In this document: in pieces, positions 50,369-59,187 of the stretch
How positions within the stretch are numbered: the stretch's first letter is position 1
How the letters are laid out: the number at the start of each line of letters is the position of its first letter
Position numbers and translations under genes: made by a program
Assembly: GCF_009859475.1 (NCBI RefSeq)
Contig: NZ_CP044549.1
Span: 1,364,001-1,428,000 of the forward strand
Source of the DNA: Hydrogenophaga sp. BPS33
Lineage (GTDB): Bacteria > Pseudomonadota > Gammaproteobacteria > Burkholderiales > Burkholderiaceae_C
Direction of reading: 5' to 3'
Length of the DNA stretch: 64,000 nucleotides
The notes under the pieces: model-generated
What the model was told of the DNA's origin: nothing
Database searches by the model: none
Seen by the model: only the letters and a program-made list of their open reading frames with translations

Positions 50369-51379
50369 ATGCAAGCATCGACCCCCTGGCGCATCCGCCA
50401 CCTTGGCCTGGCACTCGCGTTGGCGCTCTCGCTGGCGCCCGCCCTGGCGCAGCAGACCAGCAGCCCGTTCAACGCGCCGGTGCGCTTCATCGTGCCGTAT
50501 CCGCCGGGCGGCCCCACCGATCTCACCGCGAGAACCTTCGCGGACAAGATCGCCCGCACCATCGGCCAGCCGGTGGTGATCGAGAACAAGCCCGGCGCGC
50601 AAGGTGTCCCGGCCGTGCGGCAGCTGCTGCAGATGCCGGCCGATTGCCACGCGATGTACTTCGGCACCCTGTCGACGCAGGTGGTGTCCCACGTGATCAA
50701 TGAATTCCGCAAACAGCCCGCACCGTACGACGCGCGCAAGGACCTGGTGCCCGTGAGCGTGCTGGGCGGCTCGCCCTTGGCGATCGTGGCCAGCAAGAAG
50801 TCGGGCATCACCACGTACAAGCAACTGGTCGATGCGCTCAAGGCACAGCCCGGCAAGCTGAACTACGGCTCCGACGGCGTCGCCAGCCTGACCCACCTCG
50901 GCGGTGAAATGCTCAACCAGGCCGCGGGCACGCAGAGCCTGCACATTCCGTACAAGGGAACGGCCGAGTTCAGCCAGGCCCTGCTCGCGGGCGACATCCA
51001 GTTCGCGGTCAGCGGCATCGTGGCCGCGGTCAACCTGTCCAAGCAGGACCGCATCAACGTGCTGGCCATTGCCGGACCCAAGCGCAGCGACCAGCTGCCC
51101 AACGTGCCGACCACCGCCGAGCTGGGCGTGCCCGGGGTCGACCTCACCTCCTGGTTCGCGGTGTTCATGCGCGAGGGCACGCCCAAGGCCTGCGTGGACG
51201 CGATGTCGCAAGCCATCGTCAAGGCCTCGCAAGATCCCGACGTGGTGCAGCGCATGACCGCCGTGGGCATCGAGCTCGGCATGTCCAACACGCCCGAGCA
51301 GTTCGCCCGGCAGATGGAGGGCGATTTCCGCAAGTGGCACAAGGTGGTGGAGCAGGCCGGCATCCAATTTGAAAAGTGA
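50369..51379 (+). CDS. Bug-family periplasmic solute-binding protein
   Basis: The 336-residue protein has a signal peptide ending PALAQ (~28) and the motif VRFIVPYPPGGPTDLTART. KPGAQGVPAVRQLLQMPAD follows, and the C-terminal lobe has SDQLPNVPTTAELGVPG. It heads a plus-strand operon with the bicupin gene (starting four bases after the stop) and a TauD-like dioxygenase. A second Bug gene closes the operon. Its ligand is probably the substrate of those two oxygenases. Confidence 0.9.
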   Translation: MQASTPWRIRHLGLALALALSLAPALAQQTSSPFNAPVRFIVPYPPGGPTDLTARTFADKIARTIGQPVVIENKPGAQGVPAVRQLLQMPADCHAMYFGTLSTQVVSHVINEFRKQPAPYDARKDLVPVSVLGGSPLAIVASKKSGITTYKQLVDALKAQPGKLNYGSDGVASLTHLGGEMLNQAAGTQSLHIPYKGTAEFSQALLAGDIQFAVSGIVAAVNLSKQDRINVLAIAGPKRSDQLPNVPTTAELGVPGVDLTSWFAVFMREGTPKACVDAMSQAIVKASQDPDVVQRMTAVGIELGMSNTPEQFARQMEGDFRKWHKVVEQAGIQFEK

Positions 51380-51383
51380 AACC

Positions 51384-52286
51384 ATGACCACGACCACCAT
51401 GTCCCCTGCGGACAGCGACGACGCCATCTACTACGTACCCGACGGCGCGTTCGACCGCGGCTTGGCCGATGTGCCGCCCCATCTCTTCGTCGAGGAGCAG
51501 CGCCGCGCCGTCGACCCGGCGTGCCCGAGCGGCCTGATCGACCTGGACCTCAGCGCCCCACTGGGCCTGGACTTCCCCGCCACCACACCCGCCATGCTCG
51601 CGCGTTATGTGGTGGTGCGCGCGGGCGAAAGCGTGAGCCATGTCTTCCAGGCCACGGGTGAAGTGTTCTACGTGGCGCGCGGTCGCGGCGTCACGAGCGC
51701 GGGCGACACGCGCTTTGCCTGGCAGGCCGGTGACATGTTCGTGCTGCCCGGCGCGAGCCAGACGCGGCACGAGGCCGCGGAACACGCGCTGCTGGTGTGC
51801 TTCACCAACGAACCCGAGCTGTCCTATGCGGGCGCGCGCGCGCCCGAGCCGCAGCACAACCGTGTGGTCGCGCCGGCCTTCTTCAGCGGCGCCATCGTCG
51901 ACGAGAAGCTGGGGCTGGTGCACCAGCGCACGGGACCTCAGGCGACGGCGGGCAAGTCGGTGATCTTCTCCACCACGCCGTTGGCGCGCATGCGCACCAT
52001 CCTGCCGTCGCTCACGGCGGCCGTGAACACGCTGGAGATCGGTGGAGACCAACGGCCGCACCGCCACAACGCGGCCGCGTTGACCCTGGCCATCGAGAGC
52101 GAAGGCATCCATTCGCTGATCGATGGGCAGCGGCTCGACTGGATTCCGTTCGGGCTCATGGTCACGCCGCCCCAGGCGGTCCATTCGCACCACAACCGAG
52201 GGCCCCGGATGATGAAGTCCTTCGTGGTGCAGGACGGCGCGCTCTACTACCAATTGCGAAACCCCGGGTTCAGCTGGACGGCCTGA
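51384..52286 (+). CDS. Bicupin protein, possible gentisate-type dioxygenase
   Basis: The 300-residue protein has two cupin domains. The first (~65-130) contains VSHVFQATGEVFYVARGRG and lacks the full metal triad. The second (~200-290) has QRPHRHNAAALTLAIE with the His-x-His metal pair. The layout recalls gentisate 1,2-dioxygenase and related ring-cleaving bicupins. The ATG at 51384 is preferred over a TTG at 51369. It lies four bases after the Bug gene and 40 bases before the TauD-like gene. Confidence 0.8.
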   Translation: MTTTTMSPADSDDAIYYVPDGAFDRGLADVPPHLFVEEQRRAVDPACPSGLIDLDLSAPLGLDFPATTPAMLARYVVVRAGESVSHVFQATGEVFYVARGRGVTSAGDTRFAWQAGDMFVLPGASQTRHEAAEHALLVCFTNEPELSYAGARAPEPQHNRVVAPAFFSGAIVDEKLGLVHQRTGPQATAGKSVIFSTTPLARMRTILPSLTAAVNTLEIGGDQRPHRHNAAALTLAIESEGIHSLIDGQRLDWIPFGLMVTPPQAVHSHHNRGPRMMKSFVVQDGALYYQLRNPGFSWTA

Positions 52287-52326
52287 CGCTGCGACCTTTC
52301 CATTCAGAACACCAGGAGACATCCCC

Positions 52327-53211
52327 ATGCCGTTCCAACTCAAGCAGTTGCACAAGACATTCTTTGGCGAAATCACCGGGCTCGACCTGGGCCAGCCGCT
52401 GGACGAGGCCACCGTGGCCGCCGTCACCGCGGCGATCGACCGGCATGGTGTGCTGGTGTTTCGCGACCAGAACATCGGCGACGGCGACCAGCTGCGCTTC
52501 TCCAACTACTTCGGACAGACGCAACGCTCCATCACCGTGCACCGCGAAGAGCAGGCGCGCCGACTCGGACAGGAAGAGCTGAGCGACATCTCCAACCTGG
52601 ACGAGCACGGCTTTCGCATGGACCGCACCAACCCGCGCCGGCTCTATCAGCTGACCACCATGCTGTGGCACACCGACAGCTCGTTCCGCAACCCGGTGGG
52701 CAAGTACACCTTCCTGTGCGCCAAGCGCTTGCCAGCCGAAGGCGGCAACACCGAGTTCGCCGACATGTGCGCCGCGTGGGACGCGCTGCCCGCGGAGCGC
52801 CAACGCACCTTGCGGGACTTGCAGGTCCGCCATTCCCTGGCGTATTCGCGCGGCCTGGTCGAGGGTTCGCCACCGCTGGACGAAACCGAGCGGCGCAACC
52901 TGCCGCCCAGCGTGCATCCCCTGGTGCGGGTGCATCCAGGATCGAAGCGGCCTGCCCTGTACCTCGCCTCGCACGCCGAGTCGGTGGAAGGTTTGTCCTA
53001 CGAAGAAGGCCGCAAACTGATCGACGAGTTGATGGCGCACGCGACACGCCCCGAGTTCGTGCACGCACATGTCTGGCGTGCGGGCGATCTGGTGATGTGG
53101 GACAACCGCAGCACCATGCACCGCGCCATGCCGTTCGATGAAGACCGCTACGTGCGCGAACTGCGCCGCACCACCGTGGCCGAATCGGCCGATGTCTTGC
53201 AAGCCGCTTAA
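52327..53211 (+). CDS. TauD/TfdA-family Fe(II)/2-oxoglutarate dioxygenase
   Basis: The 294-residue enzyme has the facial-triad His-x-Asp in WHTDSSF (~115) and the distal His in NRSTMHRAMPF (~260), followed by the 2-oxoglutarate-binding arginine in RELRRTTV. MPFQLKQLHKTFFGEITGLDL at the start matches TfdA/TauD. It would hydroxylate a carboxylate, sulfonate or ether substrate, often cleaving a side chain. It belongs to the Bug/bicupin operon, with a Bug gene nine bases later. Confidence 0.9.
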   Translation: MPFQLKQLHKTFFGEITGLDLGQPLDEATVAAVTAAIDRHGVLVFRDQNIGDGDQLRFSNYFGQTQRSITVHREEQARRLGQEELSDISNLDEHGFRMDRTNPRRLYQLTTMLWHTDSSFRNPVGKYTFLCAKRLPAEGGNTEFADMCAAWDALPAERQRTLRDLQVRHSLAYSRGLVEGSPPLDETERRNLPPSVHPLVRVHPGSKRPALYLASHAESVEGLSYEEGRKLIDELMAHATRPEFVHAHVWRAGDLVMWDNRSTMHRAMPFDEDRYVRELRRTTVAESADVLQAA

Positions 53212-53220
53212 GGAGACACC

Positions 53221-54219
53221 ATGCAAAGACGCATCGCACATTTCCTGGCCGCGCTGGCGCTGCTGGCCCTGCCGCTGTGGGCCGGCGCCCAGGCGACGCC
53301 CGCGGCCTGGCCCAGCAAGCCGATCCACCTGCTCGTGCCCTTCCCCCCGGGCGGGCCGACCGACATCACCGCGCGCCTGTACGCCGAAAAGCTCACCGAG
53401 CGCCTGGGACAACCGGTGATCGTGGAGAACAAACCCGGACCGAATGGCATCGTGGTCTACAACGCCATGCAGGGCGCGCAAGCCGACGGCCACACCCTGG
53501 CCTTCGTGACCATCGGCGGCCAGGTGCTGCAACCGGCGATCCAGCGCTACATGAAAAAGCCGGTCGAGCCCGACGTCAATCGGCTGCTGAAACCCGTGGG
53601 CCTGTTGGCCGAGACACCGCTGGTGCTGGTGGTCAATCCCAAGGTGCCGGTGGACAACGTGAAGGACCTGTTGGCCTGGCTGCGTGCCAACAGCGCAACG
53701 CTCAACTACGCCTCCGACGGTGTGGGTTCCACCACCCACCTGGCGATGGAGATGTTCAACGACGCGCTGGGCATCAAGGCGGTGCACGTGCCGTTCAAGG
53801 GCACCGTGGCGTCCATGAACGCGGTCATGCGCGGCGACGCCCAATACGCCTTCGCCGGCATCCTCACGCCGCTGCAGTTGCACAAGGCCGGCCGGCTCAA
53901 GATATTGGCCGTGAGCGGCGGCCAGCCCGTGGCCTCGGTGCCGGAGGCGCCGGTGCTCGCCAGCGCGGCGGGCATTGCGGGCTTCGACGTGTCCTCGTGG
54001 TTCGCCATGTTCGCGCCGGCCGACGTGCCCGCCGACCGCGTGGCGAAGTTGAACGCCGAACTGCAAGCCATCGCCCGGCAGCCCGACGTGGCGGCCCGCT
54101 TCGAAAGCCTGGGCCTGCAGACCAACCCCATGACGGCCTCGGCGCTGGCCGAGCGTGTGAAGAAGGAGCAGCGCACGTGGGAAGCCGTCATGGAACGCGC
54201 TCGGCCCGCGGTGGAGTAA
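53221..54219 (+). CDS. Bug-family periplasmic solute-binding protein
   Basis: The 332-residue protein has a signal peptide ending WAGAQ (~23), then WPSKPIHLLVPFPPGGPTDITAR and KPGPNGIVVYNAMQGAQADGH. The C-terminal lobe has VASVPEAPVLASAAGIAGF. It starts at an ATG behind AAGGAGA, nine bases after the TauD-like gene. It is the second Bug protein of this operon, so the two receptors may catch two related ligands. Confidence 0.9.
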   Translation: MQRRIAHFLAALALLALPLWAGAQATPAAWPSKPIHLLVPFPPGGPTDITARLYAEKLTERLGQPVIVENKPGPNGIVVYNAMQGAQADGHTLAFVTIGGQVLQPAIQRYMKKPVEPDVNRLLKPVGLLAETPLVLVVNPKVPVDNVKDLLAWLRANSATLNYASDGVGSTTHLAMEMFNDALGIKAVHVPFKGTVASMNAVMRGDAQYAFAGILTPLQLHKAGRLKILAVSGGQPVASVPEAPVLASAAGIAGFDVSSWFAMFAPADVPADRVAKLNAELQAIARQPDVAARFESLGLQTNPMTASALAERVKKEQRTWEAVMERARPAVE

Positions 54220-54403
54220 AGGAAGAGCACAGAGCACGTGCGCCGGTCTCACTCCAAACCCTCGGCCAGTGGCGAGTGGGCGTGCCCGCAGAGGGACTCT
54301 GCGAATTTGCCCCTTCCCCCGCTGGAGAACTGGGATGGGGGCACGCGCGCCGACAGCACCACTTCAAAACGTGTCCCACCCTACCCTCCTAGAGGGAAGG
54401 TGC

Positions 54404-55213
54404 TCAGAGCGCCGGAAAGTGCGCCGACAGCACGTCCCTCATCGTGGCGATGAGCTCCGTGCGCCGCGCTTTCTGCACTTCGCTGATACCGGCCAGGCCC
54501 ACCACGAGGGCTTGCCCACCATCGGTCACCGGCAGCGGCATCGCCAGCACCGCGCCACCCGGCGTGACCAGGTCGGTGGTGAAGGCATAGCCCGAACGCC
54601 GCACATCTTCCAGGGTCGGCAGCAAGGTGTCGGTGGCGACCGGCGCGCCGCGCCCTGCGGCACGCGCCTCCGCGTTGATGCGGTGGCAGATCTTGCGCAC
54701 CTCGGCATCGGGCAAGGTGCTCAGCAGGGCGTAGCCGGTGCCGGAGGCTGCCAAGGGCCGCAGCGCGCCGCGCGTGACCTGCAGGCGCGCCATGCTGGTG
54801 GCCTGCAGCACGTGGATGTACTGCGCCCACACGCCGTTGCGGATCGCGAGCACCACGGCGTCGCCCGTTCTTTGCTGCAGCTCGTCCATGCATTGCAGCG
54901 CAACGCCGCCCATGAACAGTGGATGGTTGACCCAGTTGCCCAGCAGCGCGACACGGCAGCTCGGCATGTAGGTGCGCGCCAGCCGATCGAAGTACAGGTA
55001 GCCCATGGCCACCAGGCTGCGCAGCAGCGCCGAGGTGCTGGACTGCGGCAGCTTGAGGATCTCGGAGATCTCGACCACGTTTGCGGGGCGCTGGATCTCG
55101 TCGAAGTATTCGAGGATCTGCAGCACCCGGCCGGCGGACTTCACGACACCGTCGGGAAGGTCGGGACGCGAGCCCACGATGTGCTTGTTTTCAGGGGCCC
55201 ATTTTTTTCGCAT
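54404..55213 (-). CDS. IclR-family transcriptional regulator
   Basis: The 269-residue protein has a winged-helix domain (~20-85) with VVEISEILKLPQSSTSALLRSL, and an effector domain with TRGALRPLAASGTGYALLS and GGAVLAMPLPVTDGGQALVVGLAG. The start is MRKKWAPEN at 55213. It is divergent from the MaoC-like gene and convergent with the Bug/bicupin/TauD operon. It is a candidate regulator of either side; the CACAT-type sites at 46099, 50237 and 57880 are possible targets. Confidence 0.9.
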   Translation of the reverse strand: MRKKWAPENKHIVGSRPDLPDGVVKSAGRVLQILEYFDEIQRPANVVEISEILKLPQSSTSALLRSLVAMGYLYFDRLARTYMPSCRVALLGNWVNHPLFMGGVALQCMDELQQRTGDAVVLAIRNGVWAQYIHVLQATSMARLQVTRGALRPLAASGTGYALLSTLPDAEVRKICHRINAEARAAGRGAPVATDTLLPTLEDVRRSGYAFTTDLVTPGGAVLAMPLPVTDGGQALVVGLAGISEVQKARRTELIATMRDVLSAHFPAL

Positions 55214-55267
55214 GGGCCATGTTACTGCCGAACAAAGTGCATGGATGTGATGTTTAAGCAGCGCCTC

Positions 55268-55296
55268 TTGCCGCCGCTGCAGGCGGTTCCTACCAT
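55268..55296 (+). promoter_or_regulatory. Putative leaderless sigma-70 promoter for the MaoC-like gene
   Basis: TTGCCG (55268-55273) and TACCAT (55291-55296) are 17 bases apart, and the ATG follows six bases after the -10. Transcription would begin at or next to the start codon. The same TACCAT-N6-ATG arrangement occurs at the oxidoreductase gene at 43286. Confidence 0.5.
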
Positions 55297-55302
55297 CGCC
55301 GC

Positions 55303-56151
55303 ATGCCCTTGAATGTCTCTGCCATCCACGCCCATCCCTTCGCCGATGTCGAGCAGTCCCTGTCAGACCGGGATTGCATGCTGTTCGCCTTGTCCGTTGG
55401 ATTGGGACGCGATCCGATGGACGAGAGCGAACTGCCCTACGTGTTCGAAGACGGCTTGAAGTGCTTTCCCACATTGCCCATCGTCATGGGCCATCCGGGT
55501 CCGTGGATGGCCCAGCCGGCACTGGGCATCAACCGCCAGATGCTGGTGCACGGCACGCAGCGCCTGGAGTTGCAGGGCACCTTGTCGCCGGGCCGCTCCT
55601 ACATCGCTTCGAACCGCGTGCTCGAACTGGTGGACAAGGGTGAGGAGAGTGGCGCGATCATCGTGCTGGAGCGCACGCTGAAGGACGCGCAGACCGGGCA
55701 AGCGGTGGCGCGCATCGAGTCGGGCACCTTCTGCCGGGCCGACGGTGGTTTCGGTGGCCAGCGCCAGCTCTCGCGCGACTTTCGCGCGGTGCCCGAGCGC
55801 GCGCCCGACGCGTTGCAGGACATGCCGACGGAGCACAACCAGGCCTTGTGGTACCGGCTCAACGGGGACCGCAACCCTTTGCACGCCAGCCCTGCTTTCG
55901 CGGCCCGGGCCGGCTTTGAACGGCCCATCCTGCACGGCCTGTGCACCTACTCGGTGGCGGCGCATGGCCTGATGAAACTCCATCCGGGGCGGGCGCTGCG
56001 CATGCTCGAAACGCGCTTCTCCAAACCCGTCTATCCCGGCGAGACCGTGCGCGTCGAAGCGTGGCACGAGAACGGGGGCACGGCCTTTCGCGCGCGCGTG
56101 GTGGAACGCGGCGCGACCGTGCTGGACCGAGGGTTCGCGGAATTCGCTTGA
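55303..56151 (+). CDS. MaoC-like (R)-specific enoyl-CoA hydratase
   Basis: The 282-residue protein has two hot-dog domains, as in the peroxisomal multifunctional enzyme type 2 hydratase. The N-terminal domain has DCMLFALSVGLGRDP and FPTLPIVMGHPG. The C-terminal domain has the hydratase-2 motif LNGDRNPLHASPAFAARAGFERPILHG, with catalytic Asp and His. It hydrates trans-2-enoyl-CoA to (R)-3-hydroxyacyl-CoA. The SDR gene at 56167 lies convergently downstream and the promoter is leaderless-type. Confidence 0.9.
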   Translation: MPLNVSAIHAHPFADVEQSLSDRDCMLFALSVGLGRDPMDESELPYVFEDGLKCFPTLPIVMGHPGPWMAQPALGINRQMLVHGTQRLELQGTLSPGRSYIASNRVLELVDKGEESGAIIVLERTLKDAQTGQAVARIESGTFCRADGGFGGQRQLSRDFRAVPERAPDALQDMPTEHNQALWYRLNGDRNPLHASPAFAARAGFERPILHGLCTYSVAAHGLMKLHPGRALRMLETRFSKPVYPGETVRVEAWHENGGTAFRARVVERGATVLDRGFAEFA

Positions 56152-56166
56152 GGTTTCGTTCAGCGC

Positions 56167-56994
56167 TCAGCGCTTGGGACGCAGCGCGTCCCATTGCGCG
56201 GGTGTCCACTGGAACAGGTCGTCCACGCCGTTCGTGCGCAGGCCCTTGCCGCCGTCGAGGGTGATGATCTCGCCGGTCATGAAGGCCGCCATGTCGGACA
56301 TCAGGTAGGCATAGAGGTTGGCGAGCTCGATGTGTTTGCCAACCCTGCCCAGCGGGATGTCGTCTGCAGGGTTTGTGGCGCGGCCGGTCTGCAGCTTCGC
56401 ATCGGCACCGGGCGTGGGGAAGTTGCCCGGGGCGATACCCACCGTGCGGATGCCATGGCGGCCCCATTCCACCGCCAGGCTCTTCAGCAACGTAGCCAGG
56501 GCGCCTTTGGCCACCGTCAGCGGCACCATGAAGGGCCGACCGTCTTCGAAACCCGATGCCAATGTGTACAGCAACGTGCCCGGTTTGTCGGCCGCGATCC
56601 AGCGCCGGCCGGCTTCCAGCGTCACATAGATCGCGCCGTGCAAAGAGGTCTGCAGCACGGCATCCACCGCGCGAGACGACAAGGCTTCGGTGGGTGACAG
56701 CAGGGTGCCGGCGGCGTTGTTGACGACCACGTCGGGCACGCCCCCGGCCCACACCGCCTCCACCATGGCGGCGACGGCGGCCGCGTCGCGGATGTCGCAG
56801 GGCGCGGTGCGCACGGGTTGGCGTTGCAGCGCGTTCAGTTCATCGGCCGTGCTCCGAAGCACCTCGGCGCGCCGGCCGCACAAGATCACCTCGGCGCCCA
56901 GTTCCACCGCTCGGTGTGCAATGGACTTGCCCAGGCCGGTGCCGCCACCGGTGATCAGCACGCGTTTTCCGGCCAGCAGATCGGGTTGGAACAT
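56167..56994 (-). CDS. SDR oxidoreductase, 2,4-dienoyl-CoA reductase-like
   Basis: The 275-residue protein has TGGGTGLGKSIA (~16-27), CGRRAEVL (favouring NADP) and NNAAGTLLSP. The usual YxxxK reads LTVAK, with Leu at the Tyr position, while SLAVEWGRHGIRTVGIAPGNF follows. That pattern fits the 2,4-dienoyl-CoA reductase branch, which uses a different Tyr. It would reduce dienoyl-CoA in an unsaturated acyl-CoA pathway. It ends nine bases after the next minus-strand hydratase start region and is convergent with the MaoC-like gene. Confidence 0.85.
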   Translation of the reverse strand: MFQPDLLAGKRVLITGGGTGLGKSIAHRAVELGAEVILCGRRAEVLRSTADELNALQRQPVRTAPCDIRDAAAVAAMVEAVWAGGVPDVVVNNAAGTLLSPTEALSSRAVDAVLQTSLHGAIYVTLEAGRRWIAADKPGTLLYTLASGFEDGRPFMVPLTVAKGALATLLKSLAVEWGRHGIRTVGIAPGNFPTPGADAKLQTGRATNPADDIPLGRVGKHIELANLYAYLMSDMAAFMTGEIITLDGGKGLRTNGVDDLFQWTPAQWDALRPKR

Positions 56995-57003
56995 GCAGGT
57001 CTC

Positions 57004-57789
57004 CTAGTGGCCCCGGTAGCTCGGCTTGCGGCGTTCGGCAAAGGCCGCCCGGGCTTCGCCGTAGTCGTGGCTCAGTGCCAGCAAGGGCTGCAGGCGTTGC
57101 TCGGCCGCGAAAGCCTCTTCCAGTGTGTTGCAGCCACCGGTGCCGAGCGACTTGATGGCCGAGAAAGCGAGTGGGGCGATGTGGGCCAATCTCCGTGCTT
57201 CCGTGGTCGCGGTGGCGAGCAGCGCGGCGCGCGGCGCGACCACATCGACCAACCCCATGGAAAGCGCTTCGGGCGTGTCGACCGCTCGCGCGCTCAGCAT
57301 CAGGTGCTGCGCGCGCGCGCCACCGATGCGGCGCGGCAAGGTGTAGAGCAGGCCGGCGTCGGGAATGAACCCGACCTTGCCGAAGGCGGCGCAGAACTGC
57401 GCGCCTTCGGCGGCCACCACGGCGTCGCAGGCCAGCACCAGCGACAGGCCCGCGCCATAGGCTTTGCCGTCGACGGCCGCCACCACCGGTTTCGGTGAAT
57501 GGCAGACCAGCCGCACCAGTTCCTGCAAGCGGCCTATCTTCAGGCGGACCGTGCGGGCAACGGCCTGCGCCTCGGGGCGCGGCGCACGGATGTCGCCCCC
57601 GCTGCTGAACACGCCGCCGGCGCCGGTGATCACCACGGCTTCGCAGGCGTCGTCCATGAAGCTGGTCTGCAGCGCTTCGATCAACGCATCGCGCATCTCC
57701 AGCGACAGCGCGTTGAGTTTCTCGGGTGCGTTCAGCGCCAGCGTGGTGATGTGTTCGTCGGTCGACTTGGTGATCTGAGGTGCGGTCAT
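57004..57789 (-). CDS. Enoyl-CoA hydratase/isomerase family protein
   Basis: The 261-residue crotonase-fold protein has LNAPEKLNALSLEMRDAL, the oxyanion segment VFSSGGDIRAP (~60-70) and DGKAYGAGLSLVLACD. One region reads AFGKVGFIPDAGLLYTLPRRIG, where catalytic glutamates are replaced, so isomerase or hydrolase activity is possible. The C-terminal RRKPSYRGH is family-like. It is on the minus strand and probably co-transcribed with the downstream SDR gene nine bases away. Confidence 0.87.
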   Translation of the reverse strand: MTAPQITKSTDEHITTLALNAPEKLNALSLEMRDALIEALQTSFMDDACEAVVITGAGGVFSSGGDIRAPRPEAQAVARTVRLKIGRLQELVRLVCHSPKPVVAAVDGKAYGAGLSLVLACDAVVAAEGAQFCAAFGKVGFIPDAGLLYTLPRRIGGARAQHLMLSARAVDTPEALSMGLVDVVAPRAALLATATTEARRLAHIAPLAFSAIKSLGTGGCNTLEEAFAAEQRLQPLLALSHDYGEARAAFAERRKPSYRGH

Positions 57790-57991
57790 GTTAGGTGGAG
57801 CTCCTGCTCGCTCAAAACCCGGTTCAATGGGTGATTCATTGTGGCAGTGACCATGGCGCGAACCCCAGGCGCGGCACCAATCAGCACATATGTATTGAAT
57901 AGCCGATGGCCGCGCGCGGAGCGCCTTGGGCCGCTTTCCCGGTGCTGTAATCGCCCCCGTGCCCACACAGTCCGGGCCACGAGGTCTTCGC
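57790..57991. promoter_or_regulatory. Divergent promoter region with a CACATATGT motif
   Basis: This 202-base gap separates an enoyl-CoA hydratase (minus) from an acyl-CoA dehydrogenase operon (plus). CAATCAGCACATATGTATTG at 57878-57897 contains a perfect ACATATGT palindrome and resembles the CACAT-type sites of three other divergent gaps. TGTAAT near 57946 could be a -10 box for the plus operon, whose long leader would then carry the ATG at 57992. Confidence 0.35.
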
Positions 57992-59176
57992 ATGAATTTG
58001 AATTTCAGTCCTGAGCACCAGGCCTTTCGCGCCGAGGTGCGGGACTTCCTGAACACACAGCTTCCGCTGGACATCCGCGAGCGCACCTTGCGCGGGGAGA
58101 AGCTGTCCAAGGACGATCACATCCGCTGGCAACGTGTGCTGGCCGCCCGAGGCTGGCTGGCGCATGGCTGGAGCAAGGCGTATGGCGGTACCGGCTGGGG
58201 GCCGATCGAACGCTTCATCTGGGATGAAGAGGTGCATCTGGCCGGCGCGCCCCGGCGCAACATACCCGCCATCGACCTGCTGGGCCCGCTGATCATCGAA
58301 TACGGAACGGAAGAACAGAAGCAACGTTTCCTGCCACCCATCCTCGCGAGTGAGCACTGGTGGTGCCAGGGCTTCTCGGAGCCGCAAGCCGGCAGCGACC
58401 TGGCGGCGTTGAAGATGCGCGCGGTGCGCGAGGGCGATCACTACTGGGTCAACGGCACCAAGCTGTGGACCAGCTACGCGCAGGAGTCGAACTGGATCTT
58501 CTGCTTGGTGCGCACCTCGCAGGAAGAGAAGAAGCAGGCCGGCATTTCGTACCTGCTCATACCGATGGACCAGCCCGGTGTGACGGTGTCGCCCATCATC
58601 ACGGTGGGCGGCGTGCACGCGGTCAACCAGGTGACGATCGAGAACGTGCGCGTGCCGCTGGAGAACCGCCTCGGTCCGGAGGGCGCGGCCTGGTCGATGA
58701 CGCAGTTCCTGCTGTCGCACGAGCGCATCGTCGGCGCCGGCATCGGCGCCTCCACCCGCTATATCGAAGAGGCGCGTGCCTTCGGCCGGCGTACCCGCAG
58801 AAACGGTGTTCTCTTGAGCGAACAGCCGCGCTTTCGCGAACGCCTGGCTTCCCTGGAAGCGGAGTTGATGGCACTCAAGTACACCGCCTACCGCGTGCTC
58901 GCCGACGAGGTGGCCGGCAAGGCGGAGGCCGCCGTGGTGTCGGTGGTCAAGCTGCGCGGCGGCCAACTGCAGCAGGCCATCACCGAGCTGATGATGGAAG
59001 AGGGCGGCCAGCTCTCGTGGCCCGACGTGCTCACGCTGCCCGAAGGCGATCCGGTGGTGCCGCCCGAGGACGCGTACCACGCGCAGCAGGCGTTCGACCG
59101 CCGCAAGCTCACCATCTACGGCGGCAGCGCCGAGATCCAGAGAAACATCATCGCCAAGCGCATCCTGCGCGTCTGA
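57992..59176 (+). CDS. Acyl-CoA dehydrogenase, catalytic-type subunit of a second tandem pair
   Basis: The 394-residue flavoprotein starts MNLNFSPEHQAFRAEVRDFL. It has HGWSKAYGGTGWGPIERF and the FAD/substrate motif GFSEPQAGSDLAALKM (~127-142), YWVNGTKLWTSYAQ and a C-terminal IYGGSAEIQRNIIAKRIL with the Gly-Gly loop near the active site. It is followed 11 bases later by a partner-like dehydrogenase. The operon continues with an acyl-CoA ligase, enoyl-CoA hydratase and SDR, so it forms a full beta-oxidation-like set. Confidence 0.92.
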   Translation: MNLNFSPEHQAFRAEVRDFLNTQLPLDIRERTLRGEKLSKDDHIRWQRVLAARGWLAHGWSKAYGGTGWGPIERFIWDEEVHLAGAPRRNIPAIDLLGPLIIEYGTEEQKQRFLPPILASEHWWCQGFSEPQAGSDLAALKMRAVREGDHYWVNGTKLWTSYAQESNWIFCLVRTSQEEKKQAGISYLLIPMDQPGVTVSPIITVGGVHAVNQVTIENVRVPLENRLGPEGAAWSMTQFLLSHERIVGAGIGASTRYIEEARAFGRRTRRNGVLLSEQPRFRERLASLEAELMALKYTAYRVLADEVAGKAEAAVVSVVKLRGGQLQQAITELMMEEGGQLSWPDVLTLPEGDPVVPPEDAYHAQQAFDRRKLTIYGGSAEIQRNIIAKRILRV

Positions 59177-59187
59177 GGTTCGACACC

